From: Oscarella lobularis
Lineage: Eukaryota; Porifera; Homoscleromorpha; Homosclerophorida; Oscarellidae
Reading direction: 5' to 3'
Assembly (NCBI RefSeq): GCF_947507565.1
Contig: NC_089192.1
Coordinates: 1,612,001-1,676,000, forward strand
Length of the DNA: 64,000 nucleotides
The notes below the pieces were generated by a model, which saw only the letters and a list, made by a program, of their open reading frames with translations, had not been told where the DNA came from and ran no database searches. Position 1 is the first letter of the stretch. Each line of letters starts with the position of its first letter. Of this stretch, positions 1-9,807 are shown in pieces. A program made the position numbers and the translations under genes.

Positions 1-330
1 TAAGGTAGCTGCACATCTGACTGCGTTTATTACTAAGGTAGCGGCACTGTTGACGGCGTTTGATTACTAAGGTTTGACGGCGTTTGATTACTAAGGTAGT
101 GGCACTGTTGACTGCTTTTGATAGGTAAGGGCACTCTTGACTGCGTTTGATTACTAAGGTTGAGGTGCTGTTAACGGCGTTTGATTACAAAGGTTATGGC
201 ACATCTGACTGCGTTTGATTACTAAGGTAGCGGCACTGTTAACGGCGTCTGATTACTAAGGTAGTGACACTGTTGACTGCTTTTGATTAGTAAAGTAAGG
301 GCACTGTTGACTGCCTTTGATTACGTCGAT
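1..330. repeat. Minisatellite, about 34-bp unit
   Basis: Roughly nine diverged head-to-tail copies of a unit reading approximately GGCACTGTTGACGGCGTT followed by TGATTACTAAGGTAG. Copies vary in length and sequence and the array runs off the left edge of the window. The open frame starting at 283 lies partly in this repeat and looks non-genic. A related unit occurs at 60,220-60,435. Confidence 0.85.
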
Positions 331-663
331 CCTTACGAAATGCCAATGAACGAGTGGGTAGATGACGTAGAGATGTGGCCGGCCACGACCAGCGTCCACG
401 TTGCGATTCATCTAATCGTCTCTCCGAGTCCTTATACGGGCGAGGCTCTCCAGAACTATAAGAGTCTAGACTGCTACCTTCGATTCTTCTCCGGCTGTGT
501 CTATTCCCTACTCGTCTCTGTCGTTCCTAGCAACGGAAACCGAATTGTTACAGCCAACTGCAACACACGTTGGACAATGCTTCACGAATGCGAGTGGCCT
601 GGTAGCGATAAGCACTTCTCTCTCAGGCCACACTATGAGATGTTTTAAGCCTTCTGGACTTCT

Positions 664-1094
664 TCACCTAAAACAAGTTCTCTCTGTAGCCTCCTTGTCT
701 TCGACGACGCTTTCGTCGGGGTCCGCGGAGTCTTCCTCGTCCAATCGAGGACGTTTGCTGCGTCGCTGAGCTCGCTCGTACCGTTCTGGCGTTGGACCAT
801 GCTGCAAAGAATAACCCATATTTCGGGTGGGAACCCAGTCCGGATTCGTGTCGTCGTCGACGTCAGAAGGTTTCCCACTTATCAAATGATCCAAACATAA
901 GCGAGTGTACTTCAGATTGCTTTCCCTGATGTCCATTTGGTTGATCGCGATGAGCCACGCCCTACGCGCCTTTCGGTCAACTCGCACAAAGCCTCGCCTT
1001 TTCCCGTGACAATGGCAGGAAGACGATAAAAGCTCTTTGTTTTCTCGCGATTCGCACGGTTTCCGCACCCGACACCAGCACAGAAGTTCTCCAT
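664..1094 (-). pseudogene. THAP-domain protein, frameshifted
   Basis: The N-terminus has the THAP zinc-finger start (CAGVGCGNR, then SFYRLP) and, in a second frame, the rest of the domain ([25 protein letters not shown], then NPDWVPT), giving the C2-CH zinc-ligand layout of about 80-90 residues. The two halves sit in different frames and join at a G/A-rich run near 995-1006, so one base has been gained or lost, or the assembly has an indel error. A basic then acidic tail follows to the stop at 664. THAP domains bind DNA and are common in transposons (P elements, THAP9) as well as host regulators. No transposase follows here, so the source is unknown. I chose the Met just before CAGVGC as start. 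Confidence 0.75.
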
Positions 1095-1160
1095 ATCGAA
1101 AGTAAACGCCCGGTTGTACTCCAGCACGTGAACTAATTAGTAAGACACGGCTACTGCAAC

Positions 1161-1424
1161 CGGTCTATAGGGAGCGTTTTGCATTATATAAGGAGCGGGT
1201 TGCATTAGAGCGCCCTTCGTTTCTTATATAGGGAGCGTGTTGCATTAGAGCGCTTTTAGTTTCTTATATAGAGAGCGTGTTGCATTAGAGCGCCCTTCCT
1301 TTCTTGTATAAGGAGCGTGTTGCATTAGAGCGCCCATCGTTTATATAAGGAGCGTGTTGCATTAGAGAGCCCATCGTTTCTTATATAAGGAGCGTGTTGC
1401 ATTAATGCGCCCTTCATTTCTTAT
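1161..1424. repeat. 40-bp minisatellite, short array
   Basis: Six to seven tandem copies of a 40-bp unit, TTATATAAGGAGCGTGTTGC followed by ATTAGAGCGCCCTTCGTTTC, the same family as the long array at 6,396-11,947. The array stops exactly where the SMARCC-like coding sequence begins on the minus strand; the edge reads TTTCTTAT, which occurs in both the unit and the adjoining exon. Confidence 0.9.
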
Positions 1425-2330
1425 GAACTCGAGTTCTTCAAAGTGGCGTAGTTTGATGTCCAATTTCTTCATCTGCGTTTCCACTAGGCCCTCTATGAGA
1501 CCCTTGATTGATCTCTCTTCGACGGCAGCCAAGTACTGGATAAACGTATTAGAAACGAAACTTCATCTTTTCCTATTGCACCCTACCTTTGCTTTGATTG
1601 TGGCCTCTGCTAAGGCGGAAGCAGCGGCCGTCTAAACGTTTTCATCCTGAAGAGGACAATCTGATCTCTCAGAAGACGTTTCACCGCTTTCCTGTTTAAA
1701 AAACAAGCTACAGAGAATAGATTTGAGACAAGACGACTTCATAAATCTTTTCATCATTCCCATTAGTCCCAAAAAGCAGGATATAAATATTAAATGAATA
1801 ATCAAATAAATGTTTTCCCGCCTTCTGAATGTTCCTTGCTCTCTTTTTTTCGCCGCCTCTTTTACACTAGAAAACTCCTCTACAGGAAAAAATGTGCATA
1901 GCAAACTCTCTACAAAAAGATCCCTATTTCTAACCAATAGCAGCCTTTGCAGCGGCAGCGGCTAAGCACGGATCCACCAGCAACCGTAGCCATCACCGGA
2001 TTCCCCGTCCTCGCAAACGGAACCCACTCGCCGGCAAGAGAGCCTAAACAGGTCACCTTATTATAAATACTCTTCCACGGAACGAGTATTGAGTTCTTGC
2101 CTAGGGAGGAGCCCTCCTTGGCTCCGCTGTCGACGAAGGGATCCTTGATGGGCAGACGAAGGAAGTGGAAAATGCATTCGTGTTGCGTGTGAGAGCCGAC
2201 GTGCTCAGCGACTTCGTTCCAGTCGTCCATCTCGAGTGCCTAGAGAACGCAAATAACAGATAGAAGATCTTATATTACCTCAAGAAGCCGCAACGTCTCC
2301 ACTCACGAAACGACACAAAATCCTATCTCA
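1425..2330 (-). pseudogene. SMARCC/SWI3-like chromatin remodeller fragment
   Basis: Minus-strand exons match the SANT-to-leucine-zipper part of BAF155/BAF170: ETLRLLE then [19 protein letters not shown] (SANT helices, 2,315-2,160), [51 protein letters not shown], and [20 protein letters not shown] with [23 protein letters not shown] proteins are core scaffold subunits of SWI/SNF remodelling complexes in the nucleus. Introns are short GT-AG (one is 51 bp, before YLAAVEER). Lesions: residues missing at the start of SANT, a frame change after MATVA, and an in-frame TAG before the ALAEATIKAK exon. The C-terminus is replaced by the 40-bp minisatellite and the N-terminal SWIRM half is absent. This is therefore a dead partial copy, unless the lesions are assembly errors. 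Confidence 0.8.
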
Positions 2331-2689
2331 GAAGAATGGATACAAGCAGCGTGAGGAGCAGCGATTTAGCGAAAGACTGTTGAAGAGAAATCCCGTATGC
2401 GTTCAGGCGCACGTCAATACGGACACAAAGCACAATTGTCAATACACACACAAAGCACACATTACAGACAACAAAGAAAAGAGTCGGGTTTAGCTCTTCG
2501 CCAGTTTCTTATCGTCGCGATCGCGACGAGTCACGAATGCTCGCGAGCTCGATTAACCTTCTAAAAAAGAATTGGACATTTTTGTCCCTAAGGAGCTTCC
2601 TTAGAGACGGCATTTTAAGAATCTTTTTCACTAGTTTAACCTACACAAAATCAAATGTAATCAGATAGACACAAAAGCTATTACTGCTG
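2331..2689. other. No gene recognised
   Basis: Between the SMARCC-like and beta-mannosidase-like remains. A beta-mannosidase would need about 300 more C-terminal residues here, but I see none of its motifs, so either that part is deleted or it is too decayed to recognise. Confidence 0.4.
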
Positions 2690-5600
2690 AATGAAAGAAA
2701 CGAGCCATCTGAGCAGCCAGTTCTGGGTTTCCATTGAAATGATGCTGACGATGAAGCATCAGCGTAGAATTGTTGTCCCAATCCTACAAGACAAAGAGTG
2801 AGTGACTATTATAATATATGCTCTGAAATGGAATTGGGGAAGGGAATAGCGCAACTTATTTCTAGATGAAGATGGAAAGTTGATAATCATTGAGTAGATC
2901 GCGGTTATAACAACCGTAAATATGATCGTTAGCACAGAAGAAAAGTTTGAACTGAATTGCCGCGTTGTGGGTTCATTATAGAAACCAGTACGCTAGGCCA
3001 GCAAAAGAAGATAAAAAATCAAGGTGTTATGTCGGCTCTATAACGAGCAGTCGAACGATCTACTTTGATACATGTACTTGACGAACGGTACTGTACAATG
3101 TTAGCAACAAGATCTCTATAATTTATTTGGTAAGAATCGTTCTGCGACGCCAATCCTTACCTGAGATGTGGTAACAGCTTTCAACGTTTCTAATGATGGA
3201 TAGCTCCGAAAACCGTATTCACTTGCGAGAATCTCGGTCTCGGAAACTTCGTCACGTTGGTACACAAGTCACTGTAGTCATACCTGACCGCCGTTACAGT
3301 ACACAAGTGAAAAGTTGTCGCTTGCGATGTTTACGACTAATACCTGTGCACGTCACCGTAGTGCGGATCACTCGAATCGCCCTATCTCTGTATGTATAAC
3401 CCTCTATCGGGTTCGTCGACGAGAACGCCGTTTGAAGGACTCGATGGCCAATAGGGACGAGCTCGATCCTGTCGAAATAAGATCATAAACGCTTTTTCTC
3501 GCCTTCTCTCTTCCCGACCTCTTCGATGAGTGTTGCATTTACGGTGTCATCGTATAGTACACTGTAATCGATCAAATATATAGGTCCACTGTTCATTCCT
3601 GCGGCCTAATTGTTTGCAGACGCTCAAAGAAGCAGCAGTAGAGCGGACGACAGAGCTCGCTTACTTGATTTTCGTTGTTTCCGCTCCAGAGTGCGATTGA
3701 CGGATGATGGGCGAGACGTCTCACTTGGTGACGAATCTCCTCGGCCACAGTATCCAAAAAGTCCTATACGAATGCGAAAGTCAATTTCTTCATACAATCA
3801 ACTTTACTATCTACTTTGTCTCTGGGATACAGAGCGTCTCCGAACATATAAACTCTTGCCAAACCATGATGCCCAACTTGTCACAAATGTCAAAGAAGTC
3901 CTTCGTCAGATAGATGCCTCCTCCCCTGAAAGCGACGAGTGACCAAGGCAACAAGACGTTCGGCCTCGTACCAAACGCGAATCATGTTCTGGTAAGACAG
4001 AGTAGCCGACTGGAGTTGATTGTACAGCGAGTCCGCGGGAATCCAGTTGGATCCCTTGATAAAAACGGGTACATCTAAGCATAGAGACGCCTCCTATAAT
4101 TATTGCACACGTTCTTCTACTACTACTACTTCTCTCACCATTGATCTTGAAGTAGAACGATAGGCCCTCTTCTCCATCCGGAAGTTTATCATGAACGAGT
4201 TCCACTTTACGAAATCCAATTGATTTTGTCACAGAATGCATCTCTCCCTAAAATTGCGAGACGCCCTGTGATTGAATCGTGAATTGAATTGATTGAATCG
4301 CCATCGTGTCACCAACGAACGCACGTTATTGCCATGAAACATGACCGTCATTTCGTAGAGCGTCCTGTTTCCATACTCGTTCGGCTACCATAAATCGACT
4401 TCACCTTTGCTAACGTGAACGCTCAACTTCACCGCCGTTTCCATAGCAGACGCTGCCTCAAATGTCTAAGAGAAACACAAAAGCCAAAGAAAAAAATTAC
4501 ATTAAATATGATTTCTCACTGTCGACGAGTCCTTATTGGCGACAGATAAAGAAACTTTACCGCCAGCACCGGCAACTAAAAAGAGCTTAGAGTGATTTAT
4601 GGCTACAATTTTTGGTTCGTTGGCTTTGCCTCCTATTTGAAGATATGCAGTGATGTTGACATTGAAACCTCCACCGCTGTCAGGAAAAATCTGATAATGA
4701 ATAATTGCAATATGTGCTCAATATTTGTTGTTCTTCTTTTTGCCTGTGGTACAACGTCGCTGATAAACGCCTCATTAAAAGACACCACGCTAGTTTAAAA
4801 AAACAATCGTGCAACTTGCAACACTCTAATCATTTACGTGCACATATACCTTATGTTCTTCCAAATGCCAACTGGCACAAAAGCGGGACCCCAATCCCAA
4901 CCGAAATGTAGAGAGCCATTCAAAAGACCTTCTCAAAAGAAAGAAAGTATGCTCACCACACCTGATTGACATTTTCTTATAAAATTTCGATTAGCCGGGA
5001 AGTAGGTGCCGCCTCCGTGCACAGAGTACGGATAGTTCTTAGCTTGGCGAACAGAATACGTAGCTCCAGACTTTAGAAAAGTTAGCATATAGCATCCCAA
5101 AGCAGACGAGATTTAATTGGCGTACCTCAAAGGCCACCGTGATTGTATTGACTTCACTTTGAAGAGACTCCTGATACAAAGCCATTGGTAGGTTTAAATC
5201 CCGTCTCATCTATTCGGCCCCACCTTGATGTCAAAATAGTATTCCTGTGATGATTATTAGTCATTAGATTGTCCATTTACACTAGAATAAAAGAGAAGTA
5301 GCAGTGCAGCTCATTACAGGGTATATAGTAGAGCAAAAATATTTCTTCTTCCAAACCCTATTCCCTACGTCTCTGAAAGAGAAGAAATGTAATAATTTAC
5401 ATATCCTTCAACCTGATGTTAGCTACTGTGTCGATTCCGTGACAGGACAGCCACACTTTCTTAGTGGCGGCGGCGCCACCAAGGAGACTAAAGCTTCTAC
5501 TGTACGTCCAATTGTCCATGGCAATCTACGTATCCAACGCGTCGTTGAATCGATCTGCAGCAGCAATGAGGAGTTTTTGACGAGGAAACGACTAGAAGTA

Positions 5601-5860
5601 CGAGCTCACAGTAGGGATCCGATATCACTTTTGCTGCCCTAAAGCGGAAGAGCGGTGAGAATGACAATGGAAGAGTGCAGGACAGATTTACATGAGATCG
5701 AGGTTAATTTGGCCCGGAACGGTGCCGGGAACCTTTACCGAGCCGTTTGCATTCACGACAGACCATTCTGAGCTTGTCACGCTGAAAGCGAGAGACGAGC
5801 CAATGAGGACGAAGCACGAGAGAGAAGCGGCAATACTGCCATTCTCACGACACACGAGAC
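2690..5860 (-). pseudogene. Beta-mannosidase (GH2 family) pseudogene
   Basis: Pieces of a lysosomal beta-mannosidase appear in order on the minus strand: a signal-peptide-like stretch then WSVVNANGSVKVPGTVPGQI (5,770-5,692), RFND and MDNWTYS (about 5,560-5,500), VDLW.PNEYGNRTLYEMTV (about 4,400-4,340), GFRKVELV with GLSFYFKING (4,215-4,135), VPVFIKGSNWIPADS (4,070-4,030), GGGIYLTKDFFDICDKLGIM (3,925-3,870), HQVRRLAHHPSIALWSGNNE (3,740-3,680), ASEYGFRSYPSL and DWDNNSTLMLHRQHHFNGNP (2,800-2,740). The enzyme removes terminal beta-mannose during glycoprotein breakdown. WSGNNE carries the expected acid/base Asn-Glu of the family. Introns are about 45-60 bp. Lesions: no in-frame start, a 2-bp insertion after KLGIMVWQ, frame changes in the RFND and ASEYG regions, and a missing C-terminal third. 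It lies head to head with DNAJC27. Confidence 0.8.
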
Positions 5861-5947
5861 TCCTACGCCTAGTTGGTCACGTGGCCTCTTGTTGCTATGG
5901 TTCGTTCGACGCCGGTATCCCGTCGAATTTCTGCTCTGCACTGTGCC

Positions 5948-6398
5948 ATGGCTAAAAAGCGGCCGATGCAGACCGCAAGAATAAAGATTATTAGCATGGG
6001 AGACGCTGAAGTTGGCAAGGTGTCGTTCCTGTTAAAGAAAATATGTCGTACGAACGATTTCGTCATTCTAGAGCTGTCTAACAAAACGATTTTGCGAAAA
6101 GCTGTTTGTATCCAAGTACATGGGAACAATAGGAATTGACTATGAGGTACCAAGTGCGCTAACGATTCGTTTCTAGCACGTTTTAGTGGAAAGGGCTTTT
6201 AGATCAAAAATTAATGGGCAGGAAATCAAAATTAATATATTTGACATGGCAGGGCATCCTAATTTCTACGAGGTAATACAATGCACGCGTTCTGTGCGTT
6301 ATCAAGACATATTCCGGTAGGTTAGGAAAGAATTTTACAAAGACTCTCAGGGTGCTATATTGGCTTACGAAGTCAACTCGCGAAGCTGCTTCGAATCC
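5948..6398 (+). pseudogene. DNAJC27: DNAJC27 (Rab-like, RBJ) 5' fragment
   Basis: Four exons (5,948-6,019; 6,072-6,146; 6,177-6,272; 6,321-6,398) give MAKKRPMQTARIKIISMGDA, EVGKSCLTKRFCEKLFVSKY, MGTIGIDYE, INIFDMAGHPNFYE and VRKEFYKDSQGAILAYEV. These are the G1 (GDAEVGKSC), effector and G3 (DMAGHP, with the unusual MAGHP in place of TAGQE) motifs of the Rab-like GTPase DNAJC27, which also carries a C-terminal J domain. No frameshift is seen, but the gene stops at about residue 135 where the 40-bp minisatellite begins (FESLYKER, the last codons being repeat sequence). The remaining GTPase half and J domain do not reappear beyond the array. One intron would be only 30 bp. The 90 bp between this gene and the divergent beta-mannosidase copy may be an old shared promoter. 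Confidence 0.8.
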
Positions 6399-7058
6399 TT
6401 ATATAAAGAGCGTGTTGCATTAGAGCGCCCTTTGTTTCTTATATGAGGAGTAGGTTGCATTAGAGCGCCCTTCGTTTCTTATATAAGGAGCGGTTGCATT
6501 AGAGCGCCCTTCGTTTCTTATATAAGGAGCAGGTTGCATTAGGGCGCCCCTCGTTTCTTATAAAACGAGCGTGTTGCATTAGAGCGTTTCTTATGTAAGT
6601 TGCGGGTTGCATTATAGCGCCCTTCCTTTCTTATATAAGGAGCGCGTTGCATGAGAGCGCCCTTCGTTTCTTATATAAGGAGCGTGTTGCCTTAGAGCGC
6701 AGTTCGTTTCTTATGTATGTTGCGGGTTGCATTATAGCGCACTTCCTTTCTTATATAAGGAGCGGGTTGCATTAGAGCGCTCTTCGTTTTGAAATTATAT
6801 AAGGAGCATGTTGCATTAGAGCGCTCATCGTTTCTTATATAAGAAACGTGTTGCATTAGAGCGCAGTTCGTTTCTTATATAAGAAACGTGTTGCATTAGA
6901 GCGCAGTTCGTTTCTCATATAAGGAGCGGGTTGCATTAGAGCGCCCTTCCTTTCTTATTTAAGGAGCGGGTTGAATTAGAGCGCCCTTCGTTTCTTATAT
7001 AAGGAGCCCGTTGCATTAGATCGCCCATTGTTTCTTATATAGGGAGCATGTCGCATTA

Positions 7059-7087
7059 AGGCGCATTCACAGTAACGACGCTAGGCC
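7059..7087 (+). repeat. Harbinger left terminal inverted repeat
   Basis: 29 bp beginning AGGCGCATTCAC, the exact reverse complement of 9,779-9,807. Preceded by target duplication TTA. Confidence 0.95.
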
Positions 7088-7320
7088 TGCGTTGCGTCGA
7101 GGGTCGAGCGTCTGGCCATTCACAGTAAAAACGCACCCTAACGCAGTGACGTAATCTGTCTGCCAGCGTCAGCCAGCGTCGGCCAGCGTCACGACGCTGG
7201 CAATCGCAACGCGAGCGATCCTAGCGTTTGACGCAGCGTTAATTAGCACCGCTCGGCGAATGGGAAGTCGATACAATAATCACGTGCTTCATAATCTAAC
7301 TTTTTCTTTCATTGACAGAT

Positions 7321-8120
7321 ATGTCGACCGAAGAATCGATTATCGAGGGCGTTCGCCAGTTTCCTTGTCTTTGGCAAGTGAAGAGCGCAATTTATCGGGA
7401 TCTGCGAGCCAAAGAGAACGCGTGGAACGTCGTTGCAACGATGGCAGAGACACCGGCCGAAGAATGTCGCCGGACGTGGCGTCGACTTCGCGACCGCTTT
7501 GTGCGCGAACTTAAAACATTCAAGGTTCGAAGAACGGGAGATCCTCCTCCTCAATCGCAGTGGCCGCTTTTTAATTTGCTGGGATTTCTCGAAGAGACAG
7601 TACGGCATAGGAGGTATCCACGTTTGCACTCTTTATTGGAGATCGTGACGATATGTCATAGGACAACTGCAAATTTTTCAACTGGCGATTTATCGATGAA
7701 CGAAAGGTGGTGGAATAAACTTAAACTTCACTGCATGTGTCTGATCTGAATGCCGTTCTTAGCGTTTCTGAAGATACAATAGAGGACGGTCAAGGCGAAG
7801 CAGAGATTGAGGAAACGGAGGCATGCGAAGAGGAAGTTCAAGCTGGAGCGGGAAGCGGAGAAAAGAGGAGAAAGGACGGGGGACAAGACATGGCAGAAAA
7901 GGCTTTCATGGATACATTTTCATTCCTGCGGTTTGAAGACGTATATGCAAACTCACTAGCTCGGTGTTTAGGGAGAGAAATGAAAATCTGCCAGAGGAAA
8001 GCGAATCGTCTCTTTTTTGCCAAGCACGTGGCGAAAGTCTTGGATCGGCTCCCTGCGCATAAAAGAGCTCTAGCTAAAATTAAAATAGACCAAGTTTTAA
8101 TGGATATAGAGTTTAACTAA
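7321..8120 (+). CDS. MADF-type DNA-binding protein of Harbinger
   Basis: The first exon opens with MSTEESIIEGVRQFPCLWQV, then KENAWNVVATMAETPAEECR and WRRLRDRFVRELK: a MADF/Myb-like trihelix (residues about 5-90). A second exon (about 7,760-8,120) is acidic and ends LDRLPAHKRALAKIKIDQVL, which resembles a BESS motif used for protein-protein contact. In Harbinger elements this protein brings the nuclease to the transposon ends and into the nucleus. An intron of about 150 bp is needed between the halves (candidate donor GAG|GTATCC near 7,613, acceptor TTCTTAG near 7,759). The start ATG at 7,321 may follow a 5' intron ending CATTGACAG. No frameshift was noticed. Confidence 0.75.
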
Positions 8121-8376
8121 ATATAGTTCATAATATTATATAAAATAACATGATAAAATATGATGAAATCTTCATCACACATTATATACTTAAAAGTAGA
8201 TATATAAAAGTAGATACTTCTTAAAATATATATTTTATTTATGTTTATTAAAAAATAGTCAGTACAATTTATCGTTTATGCTTTAGCATGATAAATGTTT
8301 CATGTACGTAGAACGTGATCTCTTTGCCACGAAACGGATCCCTCATCGCTGGCAAAGTATCTTTTGTATAAATCTC

Positions 8377-9618
8377 TCACATCGGCGAGCTTCGAGAATG
8401 ATTGGAGCCTGACCTTGCTAAGGCCACCAGTGCGTTTGCTTCAGCTGCCTCGTTTGGTCTGTCGTCGCCGTGAGTCATGACGTTTTGCGAAGGCTCATGG
8501 GTTCGTAGAAAATTATGCAATCCAACTGGAGCAAGGCATATTGACGTAGCTCTTTCTGGACTGGCAATAAACGTCCTCCTAAAAAGTCTCCATCGAGACG
8601 CCAGAATTCCAAAAGCGTTTTCAACGATCCGCCGAGCTCTGCTTAGTCTGGAAGTATATTAAGTTAGACAAATTAATTATTAATTAAGGCAATGGTGCAA
8701 TGGTGCAATGGTACTTTATTACCTGTTGTTAAAAATAGACTCTTCGATAGAAAGATTTCGTCCTGGAAAAGGCCGGATTAAATTTGGTTTTAGAGGAAAT
8801 GCCTCGTCGCCGACAAAGACGTAGGGAAACTTTTCTTCGCTTCGACTCTATAGCGTTCTTGGAGAAGGAAGCGCTAGTGAATTTTCTTGCAACGCAAGGC
8901 CAAACGATGACCGCCGAAATACTCCGCCGTCACTTTGTCGTCCAAAGTCTCCTACATCGACGAAAGTGAAGCAATAATTTGCGTCGACAACGGCTAACAG
9001 AACAATCGAATGACTGCCTTTATAGTTATAAAACGATGATCCTGCATTTGACGGCGCCTGAAGGGCAACGTGCTTGCCGTCGATCGCACCAACGCAGTTC
9101 GGAAAATTCCATTTTCGTTCGAATTCAGCTGCAATGGTTCGCCACGCGTCTTCATTTCGGAGAAATTTTACGTAGTCTACCCGAAGGGCTTCCCAAATAG
9201 CAGCGGAAGTTTCTTTTATAATTCCGCAAACTGTTGAGTGTCCCATGCGGAACTCGAATGCCATCAACGCTTGCCAGTTCCCGGTTGCCAAGTACCTGAT
9301 CGTGACAATAAGGCGCTCTTGAAGTGAAATTTCAGGCCGGCGTAGAGTGGCGCTTCGCCAAGCTCGTGGGTGTGCGATGTGCGGCGCGACTAGACGAAAG
9401 ATTTCAAAAGTGACAGGAGACATCCTCAAGTAAGCGAAAAATTCTTTCTGGTCCGAAAGACGAAGTTGTCGAACCAATGCGCTTTAGGCTCCGTGAAGGG
9501 AGCGACACGAATTCCGCTGTCGCAGCCACGTGGAACGCCGGCGAAGAGATTGCCAAAGCCTCTTGAAAAGGACCCAAAGTAGGGAAAGGACAATAATCAG
9601 CTCTTCAGTAGTGAACAT
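8377..9618 (-). pseudogene. Harbinger (HARBI1-like) DDE nuclease, two nonsense codons
   Basis: Minus-strand reading from ATG at 9,618 gives LVRQLRLSDQKEFFAYLRMS, FPNCVGAIDGKHVALQAP (first catalytic Asp), VDVGDFGRQSDGGVFRRSSF, FPYVFVGDEAFPLKPN (catalytic Glu region) and, after a 75-bp intron (8,648-8,722), RLSRARRIVENAFGILASRW. This is the DDE_Tnp_4 nuclease in full length (about 390 residues). Two in-frame stops break it, TAA at 9,484-9,486 and TAG at 8,848-8,850, with coding sense intact on both sides of each. The copy should be inactive, but so few lesions and perfect terminal repeats point to recent insertion. A host or other copy could act on it in trans. Confidence 0.9.
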
Positions 9619-9778
9619 CGCCGTAAAAAACGGGAGGAAGTGCAGCGGAATGTAGCTATTATTTAAAGCACGCTAAAAAATACGCAGAACGAATAGTTAC
9701 AGTGAATGATCCAACGCTACGCTAACGCAACGCAACGCAACGCTGACGCAACTCAGACGCAACTCTCGACGCAGCGAA

Positions 9779-9807
9779 GGCCTAGCGTCGTTACTGTGAA
9801 TGCGCCT
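9779..9807 (-). repeat. Harbinger right terminal inverted repeat
   Basis: 29 bp ending GTGAATGCGCCT, the exact inverse of the left end, followed by target duplication TTA. Confidence 0.95.

Larger units (their letters stand above)
7059..9807. mobile_element. PIF/Harbinger DNA transposon
   Basis: A 2,749-bp element with perfect 29-bp terminal inverted repeats (starting AGGCGCATTCACAGTAACGA) at 7,059-7,087 and 9,779-9,807, flanked by the 3-bp target duplication TTA (7,056-7,058 and 9,808-9,810) typical of the superfamily. Removing the element and one TTA restores a normal unit (GCATTAGAGCGCCC). Inside are the two standard Harbinger genes: a MADF/Myb-like DNA-binding protein on the plus strand and a DDE nuclease on the minus strand. 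Subterminal GACGCAACGC-type short repeats sit next to each end and are likely transposase binding sites. Confidence 0.95.

Noticed and set aside
283-769. Open frames next to the first minisatellite
   Set aside because: They overlap each other in different frames, begin inside repeat sequence, and show no domain.
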